Assembly (NCBI RefSeq): GCF_900109265.1
Contig: NZ_FNZM01000030.1
Coordinates: forward strand, 1 to 64,000
Length of the DNA: 64,000 bases
Source of the DNA: Paraburkholderia tropica
GTDB lineage: Bacteria > Pseudomonadota > Gammaproteobacteria > Burkholderiales > Burkholderiaceae
Direction: 5' to 3'
The translations under genes were made by a program, and so were the position numbers. Positions 57,926 to 64,000 of this stretch are shown in pieces. The notes beneath the pieces were generated by a model, which was not told the DNA's origin, made no database searches, and was given only the letters and a program-made list of their open reading frames with translations. Numbering within the stretch: the stretch's first letter is position 1; each line of letters starts with the position of its first letter.

Positions 57926-59146
57926 ATGGGCGCTCTCAGCCATATCCGCGTACTCGATCTCACCCGCGTTCTCGCCGGACCGTGGTGCGCGCAGACTCTC
58001 GCCGATTTCGGCGCCGACGTGATCAAGGTCGAGCGTCCGGGCGCCGGCGACGACACGCGCCACTGGGGGCCTCCGTATCTCAAAACGCCCGACGGCGAGG
58101 ACACCGCCGAGGCCGCCTACTATCTCGCGCCGAACCGCAACAAGCGCTCGGTGACCGTCGATATCGCCACGCCGGAAGGTCAGCGCATCGTGCGTGAACT
58201 GGCCGCGCAGAGCGACGTCGTGCTGGAGAACTACAAGGTCGGGCAGTTGAAGAAGTACGGGCTCGACTACGACTCGCTGCGCGAAGTGAAGCCGGACATC
58301 GTCTATTGCTCGGTGACGGGCTTCGGTCAGACCGGCCCGTATGCGCCGCGCGCGGGCTACGACTTCATCGTGCAGGGCATGGGCGGCTTCATGAGCATCA
58401 CGGGCGAGCGCGACGGCCTGCCGGGCGGCGGCCCGCAGAAGGCCGGCGTGGCGATCGCCGACCTCATGACCGGCATGTACTCGACCATCGCCGTGCTCAC
58501 GGCGCTCGCGCACCGCGACCGCACGGGCGCGGGCCAGTACATCGACATGGCGCTGCTCGACGTGCAGGTCGCCATGCTCGCGAACATGAACACGAACTAC
58601 CTCGCGAGCGGCAAGCCGCCGGTGCGCTGGGGCAATGCGCATCCGAACATCGTGCCCTATCAGGCCTTCCAGACGAGCGATAGCTGGATCATTCTCGCCG
58701 TGGGCAACGACGGGCAGTTCCGCAAGTTCGTCGAAGTCGCGGGCCGCGCCGATCTCGCCGACGACGCGCGTTTCGCGACCAATCCGGAGCGCGTGCGCCA
58801 TCGCGACACGCTGGTGCCGATCGTCGCCGACCTCATCCGCACGCGCAGCAAGGCCGACTGGATCGGCTCGCTCGAAGCCGCGGGCGTGCCGTGCGGGCCG
58901 ATCAACGATCTGGGCGAAGTGTTCGAGAACGAGCAGGTGATCGCGCGCGGCCTGCAGGTGGACGTGCCGCACCCGACGGGCGGCATGGCGCGGCTCGTGC
59001 GCAATCCCATCCGGATGAGCGAGACGCCGCCTGTGGTGGCGAGCCATCCGCCGACGCTCGGCGAGCACACCGCCGACGTGCTGCGCGGCGTGCTCGGTTA
59101 CGGCGACGAGCAGATCGAGGCATTACGCGCAAAAGGCGTGCTTTGA
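57926..59146 (+). CDS. CaiB/BaiF-type (family III) CoA-transferase
   Basis: A 406-residue family III CoA-transferase. Marks are VLDLTRVLAGPWCAQTLADFGADVIKVE at residues 10-37, the catalytic aspartate in GVAIADLMTG near residue 186, R-D-R-T-G-x-G-Q near residue 204, and GIPCGPI-like A-G-V-P-C-G-P-I-N-D-L near residue 326. It moves CoA between organic acids (for example formyl-CoA/oxalate or succinyl-CoA types); the acid pair cannot be told here. Divergent from alaS. The start MGALSHIRVLDL is chosen by alignment to the family, with a GGAAG upstream. Confidence 0.9.
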   Translation: MGALSHIRVLDLTRVLAGPWCAQTLADFGADVIKVERPGAGDDTRHWGPPYLKTPDGEDTAEAAYYLAPNRNKRSVTVDIATPEGQRIVRELAAQSDVVLENYKVGQLKKYGLDYDSLREVKPDIVYCSVTGFGQTGPYAPRAGYDFIVQGMGGFMSITGERDGLPGGGPQKAGVAIADLMTGMYSTIAVLTALAHRDRTGAGQYIDMALLDVQVAMLANMNTNYLASGKPPVRWGNAHPNIVPYQAFQTSDSWIILAVGNDGQFRKFVEVAGRADLADDARFATNPERVRHRDTLVPIVADLIRTRSKADWIGSLEAAGVPCGPINDLGEVFENEQVIARGLQVDVPHPTGGMARLVRNPIRMSETPPVVASHPPTLGEHTADVLRGVLGYGDEQIEALRAKGVL

Positions 59147-59219
59147 CGCCTTGGCGGCGCGCCGGCGGCGAGCGGACTTCGCTTCGCGCGCCGCCGGATT
59201 TCGTTTAGCGCCATCGACA

Positions 59220-59798
59220 TCAACCCATCGACATCAGCCATTCAAAGCCCTGCGGCCAGTCGCCAAGGCCGCTTTCGGCGTTGATGTGCCCGCGCGCGCC
59301 GATCGCCTCCCAGCGGCTGCCCCAGCCCTGCGCACAGCGTTGCGCGAAATCCAGCCCGCCGTACGGATCGTCGCTGCTCGCGACCACGACACTCGGGAAC
59401 GGCAGCGCCGCCAGCGGCACCGGATCGAAGCCGCTCGCGTCGCGCGGAAATTCGGGGCCATGCGGGTCCGGCGGCGCCACCAGCAGCGCGCCCGCGACCT
59501 TCGCGCGCGTCGCCGCGCTCGAAAAACGCGCCGCCCAGTGCGCCACCGTCAGGCAGCCGAGGCTGTGCGCCGCCAGCAGCACGCCGCCCTCGCCTTCACG
59601 CTCACCGTCGCGCTGCGGTTCGGCCGCCAGCGCCGCCTCCAGCGCACGGCACCACGCCGCGCAGTCCGGATGCAGCCAGTCGGGCATCGCCACGCGCGCG
59701 AAGCCCGCGTGCGCGGCCTCCCAGCGCGTCTGCCAGTGCCCCGGCCCCGAGTTCATGTAGCCCGGCAAAACCCGCACCCGTGTGTCGATCGTCGTCAT
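59220..59798 (-). CDS. RBBP9/YdeN-family alpha/beta hydrolase
   Basis: A 192-residue small serine hydrolase of the RBBP9/YdeN family. P-G-Y-M-N-S-G-P-G-H-W-Q near residue 12, the nucleophile in A-H-S-L-G-C (Ser near residue 79), Asp in A-S-S-D-D-P-Y near residue 143 and the catalytic His in G-H-I-N-A-E-S-G-L-G-D-W give a full triad. The substrate is unknown. AAGGA lies before the ATG at 59798. It is convergent with the CoA-transferase gene and divergent from glnS; the 600-residue antisense extension of its frame is an artefact. Confidence 0.88.
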   Translation of the reverse strand: MTTIDTRVRVLPGYMNSGPGHWQTRWEAAHAGFARVAMPDWLHPDCAAWCRALEAALAAEPQRDGEREGEGGVLLAAHSLGCLTVAHWAARFSSAATRAKVAGALLVAPPDPHGPEFPRDASGFDPVPLAALPFPSVVVASSDDPYGGLDFAQRCAQGWGSRWEAIGARGHINAESGLGDWPQGFEWLMSMG

Positions 59799-59844
59799 TT
59801 TTTCCTTGCTTCGCGGCGTTGTGCGCCCCGCTCCGGCGCCAGGG

Positions 59845-59873
59845 CTGGCACGGTGGGGCGCGTCAGGTAGAAT
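59845..59873 (+). promoter_or_regulatory. Candidate sigma-70 promoter of glnS (CTGGCA-N17-TAGAAT)
   Basis: A -35 with four of six consensus bases and a -10 with five of six, at 17-bp spacing, about 90 bp before the glnS ATG. Confidence 0.5.
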
Positions 59874-59963
59874 GGAAGGCACCACCGGGCGCCCGGCTTG
59901 CAACGTTGGCCTGCAACGTGCAGTGCGATGTGCGGCGCGCCCTCGAACGACTTCCCTTTTCGC

Positions 59964-61682
59964 ATGAATACCGAACGTAAAGACGCCGACCGCACGGACG
60001 CGCCTGCGGCATCCAATTTCATCCGCAACATCATCGACGACGACAACCGCTCGGGCAAGTGGGCGCAGCGCGTGGAAACGCGCTTCCCGCCGGAGCCGAA
60101 CGGCTATCTGCACATCGGCCACGCGAAGAGCATCTGCCTGAACTTCGGCGTGGCGCAGCGCTACGGCGGCGTCTGTCACCTGCGCTTCGACGACACCAAT
60201 CCGGAAAAGGAAAGCGTCGAATACGTCAACTCGATCATCGACGCGGTCACGTGGCTCGGCTTCGACTGGAAGAAGGAAGACCACGAGTACCTCTTCTACG
60301 CGAGCGACTACTACGACAAGCTCTACGAATTTGCCGAGCTGCTGATCCAGCGCGGCAAGGCGTACGTCGACAGCCAGACGCCGGAAGAGATGCGCGCGAA
60401 CCGCGGCTCGGCCACGGAAGCGGGCAAGAACTCGCCGTTCCGCGAGCGCTCCGTCGACGAAAACCTCGACCTGTTCCGCCGCATGAAGGCCGGCGAGTTC
60501 GAGGAAGGCGCGCACGTGCTGCGCGCGAAGATCGACATGGCGTCGCCGAACTTCAACATGCGCGACCCGGTCATCTACCGCATCCGCTTCGCGCATCACT
60601 ACCGCACGGGCGACAAGTGGTGCGTGTATCCGATGTACGACTACACGCACTGCATTTCGGACGCGCTCGAGGGCATCACGCATTCGCTGTGCACGCTCGA
60701 ATTCGAAGATCACCGTCCGCTCTACGACTGGGTGCTCAACGAACTGGCCGACGCCGGCGTGTTCACGCGTCCGCTGCCGCAACAGATCGAGTTTTCGCGC
60801 CTGAACCTCACGTACGCGATCACCAGCAAGCGCAAGCTGCTGCAACTCGTGACCGAAAACCACGTGGACGGCTGGGACGATCCGCGTATGCCGACCATCG
60901 TCGGCGTGCGCCGCCGCGGCTTCACGCCCGAAGCGATCCAGCTGTTCTGCGAGCGTATCGGCGTGACCAAGGTCGATTCGTGGATCGACATGAGCGTGTT
61001 CGAAGGCGCGCTGCGCGACGACCTCGACGACAAGGCGCCGCGCGCGACGGCCGTGCTCGATCCGCTCAAGCTGATCGTCGACAACTATCCCGAAGGTCAG
61101 TCGGAGCAGTGCAGCGCGCCGGTGCATCCGCATCATCCGGAGCGCGGCGTCCGCGAATTCACGTTCTCGCGTGAACTGTGGATCGAGCGCGAGGACTTCC
61201 AGGAAACGCCGCCCAAGGGCTATTTCCGCCTGTTCCCGGGCAACAAGGTGCGCCTGAAGTACGGCTTCGTCGTGGAATGCACGGGCGCGGAGAAGGATGC
61301 CGACGGCAACATCGTCGCCGTGCATTGCAACTACTTCCCGGACAGCAAGTCGGGCACCGAAGGATCGAGCAACTACAAGGTCAAGGGCACGATCCAGTTC
61401 ATCAGCGCCGACAACGCCGTGCCGGCCGAAGTGCGCCTCTACGACCGCCTGTTCCGCGAAGAACAGCCGGACGCGGGCGGCCGCGACTTCCTCGAAGCGC
61501 TGAATCCGGACTCGAAGCGCGTCGTCCAGGCGTTCGTCGAGCCGGGCGCGCGCAACGCGGCGCCGGAAGACCGCTTCCAGTTCGAGCGTCACGGCTACTT
61601 TGTCGCCGACCGCTACGACTCGAAGCCGGGCGCGCCGGTGTTCAACCGCATCGTCGGTCTGCGCGACAGCTGGGGCAAGTAA
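59964..61682 (+). CDS. glnS: Glutaminyl-tRNA synthetase
   Basis: A 572-residue class I synthetase that charges tRNA-Gln. The HIGH-type motif PPEPNGYLHIGHAKS lies near residues 42-56, the KMSKS-type motif is I-T-S-K-R-K near residue 287 (most relatives have V-M-S-K-R), and the two beta-barrel anticodon-binding domains follow from about residue 340. R-F-D-D-T-N-P-E near residue 76 is diagnostic. The upstream ribosome site is weak. A strong terminator follows. Confidence 0.95.
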   Translation: MNTERKDADRTDAPAASNFIRNIIDDDNRSGKWAQRVETRFPPEPNGYLHIGHAKSICLNFGVAQRYGGVCHLRFDDTNPEKESVEYVNSIIDAVTWLGFDWKKEDHEYLFYASDYYDKLYEFAELLIQRGKAYVDSQTPEEMRANRGSATEAGKNSPFRERSVDENLDLFRRMKAGEFEEGAHVLRAKIDMASPNFNMRDPVIYRIRFAHHYRTGDKWCVYPMYDYTHCISDALEGITHSLCTLEFEDHRPLYDWVLNELADAGVFTRPLPQQIEFSRLNLTYAITSKRKLLQLVTENHVDGWDDPRMPTIVGVRRRGFTPEAIQLFCERIGVTKVDSWIDMSVFEGALRDDLDDKAPRATAVLDPLKLIVDNYPEGQSEQCSAPVHPHHPERGVREFTFSRELWIEREDFQETPPKGYFRLFPGNKVRLKYGFVVECTGAEKDADGNIVAVHCNYFPDSKSGTEGSSNYKVKGTIQFISADNAVPAEVRLYDRLFREEQPDAGGRDFLEALNPDSKRVVQAFVEPGARNAAPEDRFQFERHGYFVADRYDSKPGAPVFNRIVGLRDSWGK

Positions 61683-61710
61683 GGCCGCCGGCGCAGCATC
61701 GCGCGAATGA

Positions 61711-61744
61711 AAAAGCCCGCACGTTTGCCGTGCGGGCTTTTTTC
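61711..61744. terminator. Bidirectional intrinsic terminator after glnS
   Basis: A 9-bp stem GCCCGCACG/CGTGCGGGC (61716-61724, 61730-61738) with a 5-nt loop, A5 on the left and T6 on the right, between convergent glnS and the Nudix gene. Confidence 0.92.
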
Positions 61745-61776
61745 ATGGCGGCGGCGCGCGAAACGCTCTGGCCGGC

Positions 61777-62238
61777 TCAGGCCGTTTCGATCCGCCGATG
61801 CAGCTCCGTCAGCGACAGCGCCGTAGTGAACAGGCGCGTGAGACTGCGGCTCGCGTACTGAGCGACGTCGGCGGGAGCGACCCAGCGCCAGGCGTCCATC
61901 TCGGGAATCATCACGCCGTCGTGGCGGCGCGGAAACATCGACACGCACACGCAGCGCGACAGATCGCTCTCGCTCGCCAGCGCGCGCGCCGCGAACAGAT
62001 GCAGATCCTTGTCGCGCCGATACGCGAAACGCCCGAGATCGACGAGCCGCGCGGCGCTCACGTCGATACCGGTCTCCTCGACCATCTCGCGCCGCGCGCT
62101 CTGCACCTCGGTTTCGCCCGTCTCGCCTTGTCCCTTCGGAATGTCCCAATGGTCGGTGCCGGTCGCGTGCGCGAGCAGCACGCGCCCCTCGGGGTCGAGC
62201 AGCACGATGCCGCACGACACGGTCTTGCCGTTCACCAC
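61777..62238 (-). CDS. Nudix hydrolase
   Basis: A 153-residue Nudix protein with a perfect box: G-x5-E-x7-R-E-x2-E-E-x-G-I, running from GQGETGE near residue 36 to EETGI. S-C-G-I-V-L-L precedes it. Substrate is not visible from the sequence; relatives act on nucleoside polyphosphates or dinucleoside polyphosphates. The start is one of two adjacent GTG codons at 62238/62235, four bases after the stop of the secreted-protein gene, so it is probably translated by coupling. Confidence 0.87.
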   Translation of the reverse strand: MVNGKTVSCGIVLLDPEGRVLLAHATGTDHWDIPKGQGETGETEVQSARREMVEETGIDVSAARLVDLGRFAYRRDKDLHLFAARALASESDLSRCVCVSMFPRRHDGVMIPEMDAWRWVAPADVAQYASRSLTRLFTTALSLTELHRRIETA

Positions 62239-62242
62239 GCGC

Positions 62243-62629
62243 TCAGTGCCGCTTCTGGTAGACCCACTGACCCTCGCCTTCGCGGCAGAACTGCGGACGC
62301 AGCGTCATCGTCTGGCCCTTCGCGTTGACGACGACGTCCGTGTCGCGGCACGTCTTGTTGCCGTCCTTCTCGGTCTTGGTGGGCGTGATGGTGGCGTCGA
62401 TCTTGACGCTGTTGCGCAGGCCGTCGTTATTCCAGGTCGACGACTCGCCGTCCGCCTTGTTGGCGACCGCGTCGCGCACGGCGTGCGTGAGCGAATCGTA
62501 GTCCGCCTGCTTCATCCACGATGCGGGCGTGTCATGCAGAAAACCCAGATTGGCCGCCTGCGCGTTCGCGCCGAACGCGAGCAGCAACACGGCGGCAATA
62601 CCTGACAGAACTCGGGGCGACTTCGACAT
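62243..62629 (-). CDS. Small secreted/periplasmic protein of unknown function
   Basis: A 128-residue protein with a clear signal peptide (SKSPRVLSGIAAVLLLAFG core, cleavage likely after A-N-A-Q-A at about residue 25). The mature domain has two cysteines (in K-T-C-R-D and Q-F-C-R-E), spaced as in the C-terminal fold of some 17-kDa surface-antigen-like proteins, and likely disulfide-bonded. I do not recognise a function. AAGGAG precedes the ATG at 62629. The following Nudix gene starts four bases after its stop. Confidence 0.8.
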   Translation of the reverse strand: MSKSPRVLSGIAAVLLLAFGANAQAANLGFLHDTPASWMKQADYDSLTHAVRDAVANKADGESSTWNNDGLRNSVKIDATITPTKTEKDGNKTCRDTDVVVNAKGQTMTLRPQFCREGEGQWVYQKRH

Positions 62630-62823
62630 CGAATGTTCTCCTTGTAGAGCGATCTTGTAGGGCAATCGTTGGATCTCAAAAAGGATAGCACGGGCCCTGT
62701 TTTCGTCCGACGCTCCACGTCAGTCTGCCCCACGGTTTTTCGGATTGGTCCGATAGCTGCCTGCCTGCCCCGGCTCTACGATTCCTCTGTCATCCACTGA
62801 CGTGATACAAGGATTTTTCTGTC

Positions 62824-63069
62824 ATGACTTACGCCGCCGCGCTCAGCCTGTTCGCCGTCGTCCTGGCGTTGCTGTGCATCGGCCTGATGGCGGTGCTCGC
62901 CCACCATTCAAAGGCGCCGTGCACCGATCCGGCCATGGCGGACCTGAGCTTCGGCGTCGTCGATCAGGCGCCGGCCTGGCCGGAGTTCGCGGTGCGCGGC
63001 GGCTTCATCTGCCTGCTGGTGTCGTTCGTGATGCTCACGGCGACCTGCCTGCTGATCGTGTCGTCCTGA
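62824..63069 (+). CDS. Small two-helix membrane protein
   Basis: An 81-residue protein with two hydrophobic helices (residues 5-25 and 58-79) separated by a polar loop with C-T-D-P-A-M-A-D. AAGGA lies nine bases before the ATG. I recognise no family. It converges with the peroxidase gene to the right and is divergent from the secreted-protein gene. Its reality rests on the ribosome site and hydrophobic pattern only. Confidence 0.6.
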   Translation: MTYAAALSLFAVVLALLCIGLMAVLAHHSKAPCTDPAMADLSFGVVDQAPAWPEFAVRGGFICLLVSFVMLTATCLLIVSS

Positions 63070-63096
63070 ACGGAACGCACGCTTACATGCGCGCGC

Positions 63097-64000
63097 TCAG
63101 TGCGCCGGGGGCTGCCAGCCGTCGGTGAGCGTGTCGAGAAACGCCATCACATCCTTGATCTCCGCGTCGGAAAACACCGGCGCATCGCCGGGCTTGCGGT
63201 CGAACGGCGGCTCCGTGTTCAGGTTCGCCCAGTATTGCTGCGGCAGATCGTCGAACTTCTTCACCTTGCCCTTCACCACCGGATAGAACTCCTGCGGATT
63301 CGTGTCGCGCCGCGCGTAGAAGCGCAGCACGTCTTCGAGCGAGTGATAGACGCCGTTGTGGAAGAACGTCTTCTTGAGCGCGACGTTGCGCAGCGTCGGC
63401 GTGCGGAACAGGCCGCAGAATTCGGCGCGATGATCGAGATCCGTGCGCTCGGGCCCGCACGCGCCGAGATCGAAGAAACGCGGATCGCGATTGACGGCGA
63501 GCGTGCGATTGCGCGGCACGCCGATCGCAATCAGGCCGAAGTCGCTGAACTGCGGCGGCGCGCCGTCCTTGGCGCGCTGGCTGATGTGGCAGCTCGCGCA
63601 ATTGCCCTTCTTCTCGTCGTTGAACAGTTGCAGGCCGCGCAATTCGGCGGCGCTGAGCGCGGTCTTGCCCGCGAGATACGCGTCGTACTTGCTGGTGTAC
63701 GGATAGAACACCTCGGGCGCCTGCTCGAAGGTTTCGAGCGACTTCAGCACGGCCTGGAAGGTGGCGTTGTCGTCGTCGAAAACGTGCTCGCCGAAGGCCT
63801 CGCGAAACGCGTTGGCGTACGGCGCCGCACGCACCGCCGCCGTCACCTTCGCGGGCGTGCTCGCCATCTCGAACGACGACAGCAGCGGAATGCGCGCCTG
63901 GTCGCCGCCATGATCGACGCGACCGTCCCACGTGAGGCCGCCGGTCGGGCCCGCGTCGACGCTCTCGTCGCCTTCGTCGTCGGAATCGTGATAGTGCTCG
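63097..64000 (-). CDS. Di-haem cytochrome c peroxidase (MauG/CcpA family), C-terminal part
   Basis: The 3' part of a di-haem peroxidase gene; the frame is open to the right edge, so the start is outside the window. About 300 residues are visible. Upstream of the internal Met (63867) the frame reads GLTWDGRVDHGG and QARIPLLSSFEM, typical of the family. One haem-binding site, N-C-A-S-C-H, is seen, and the F-R-T-P-T-L-R-N-V segment that follows in all members is present. The other haem site would be in the missing N-terminal half. Such periplasmic enzymes reduce hydrogen peroxide with electrons from cytochrome c, or oxidise other substrates. Confidence 0.9.
   Translation of the reverse strand, partial: EHYHDSDDEGDESVDAGPTGGLTWDGRVDHGGDQARIPLLSSFEMASTPAKVTAAVRAAPYANAFREAFGEHVFDDDNATFQAVLKSLETFEQAPEVFYPYTSKYDAYLAGKTALSAAELRGLQLFNDEKKGNCASCHISQRAKDGAPPQFSDFGLIAIGVPRNRTLAVNRDPRFFDLGACGPERTDLDHRAEFCGLFRTPTLRNVALKKTFFHNGVYHSLEDVLRFYARRDTNPQEFYPVVKGKVKKFDDLPQQYWANLNTEPPFDRKPGDAPVFSDAEIKDVMAFLDTLTDGWQPPAH

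Noticed and set aside
59799..61592. A 790-codon frame on the minus strand extending the RBBP9-like hydrolase across glnS
   Set aside because: The extension is the antisense of glnS; the real hydrolase starts at the ATG at 59798 with its own ribosome site.
1..64000. CRISPR arrays, insertion sequences, prophage genes, tRNA or rRNA genes
   Set aside because: I looked for regular long repeats, transposase motifs, integrase genes and cloverleaf-like sequences with conserved tRNA boxes, and saw none.

Overview
The window is about 65% G+C, densely coded, and free of rRNA, tRNA, CRISPR arrays and insertion sequences. Gene content and order (chorismate synthase beside an MFS-acyltransferase fusion, alaS divergent from a CaiB-type CoA-transferase and followed by glnS, valS-galU-tusA, several LysR regulators, a FUSC efflux operon) suggest a primary chromosome of a beta-proteobacterium, most likely Burkholderiaceae of the Paraburkholderia/Burkholderia/Caballeronia kind. 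That placement is inference from recognised proteins, not from a database search.

Layout. 1-12.4 kb is mostly housekeeping: the 3' end of the electron-transfer-flavoprotein:ubiquinone oxidoreductase gene, aroC, the MFS-PlsC fusion, a CBS-domain protein, metY with an overlapping hydrolase gene, an Mpo1-like protein, a YihY-type membrane protein, wrbA with an overlapping DUF2069 gene, an FAD-linked dehydrogenase and a metallophosphoesterase. 12.5-18.9 kb is an AaeXAB-like tripartite aromatic-acid efflux unit (outer-membrane lipoprotein, FUSC protein, DUF1656 protein, HlyD-type adaptor) with a divergent LysR regulator and an unrecorded 50-residue membrane protein. 19.2-29.7 kb holds an orphan HyaD-like protein with altered metal ligands, prpE, an MTA/SAH nucleosidase, uvrD, valS, galU and tusA.

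29.9-42.3 kb is a complete inositol uptake and catabolism locus: two Gfo/Idh/MocA dehydrogenases and an RpiR-family regulator on the minus strand, facing a plus-strand run of ABC binding protein, permease, ATPase, kinase-aldolase fusion (iolC-DUF2090), iolD, iolE and iolB. Inositol would be imported, oxidised by IolG, dehydrated by IolE, ring-opened by IolD, isomerised by IolB, then phosphorylated and cleaved by the fusion. The last enzyme, malonate-semialdehyde dehydrogenase (iolA/mmsA), is not in the window. A TGGAA-N6-TTCCA dyad and a TTGCAA-N11-TTGCAA dyad sit in the divergent promoter.

42.3-54.9 kb holds a chemoreceptor, a fosmidomycin-resistance-type exporter, an adenosine-specific-kinase-family gene coupled to an Ap4A-phosphorylase-like gene, a livHMGF branched-chain-type ABC transporter with no binding protein and with a Lys-to-Arg change in the LivF Walker A motif, a thioesterase, a Nudix hydrolase, and an MFS gene divergent from a LysR regulator. 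54.9-64 kb holds alaS, a CoA-transferase, an RBBP9-like hydrolase, glnS, a second Nudix hydrolase, a small secreted protein, a two-helix membrane protein, and the 3' part of a di-haem cytochrome c peroxidase gene running off the right edge.

I found no wholly new system that I can defend. The strongest unusual signals are the LivF Walker A substitution, the orphan HyaD-like protein with two altered nickel-ligand positions and a palindromic leader, the adenosine/Ap4A gene pair, the inositol operators, a hidden 50-residue membrane-protein gene, and several short tandem repeats between genes.
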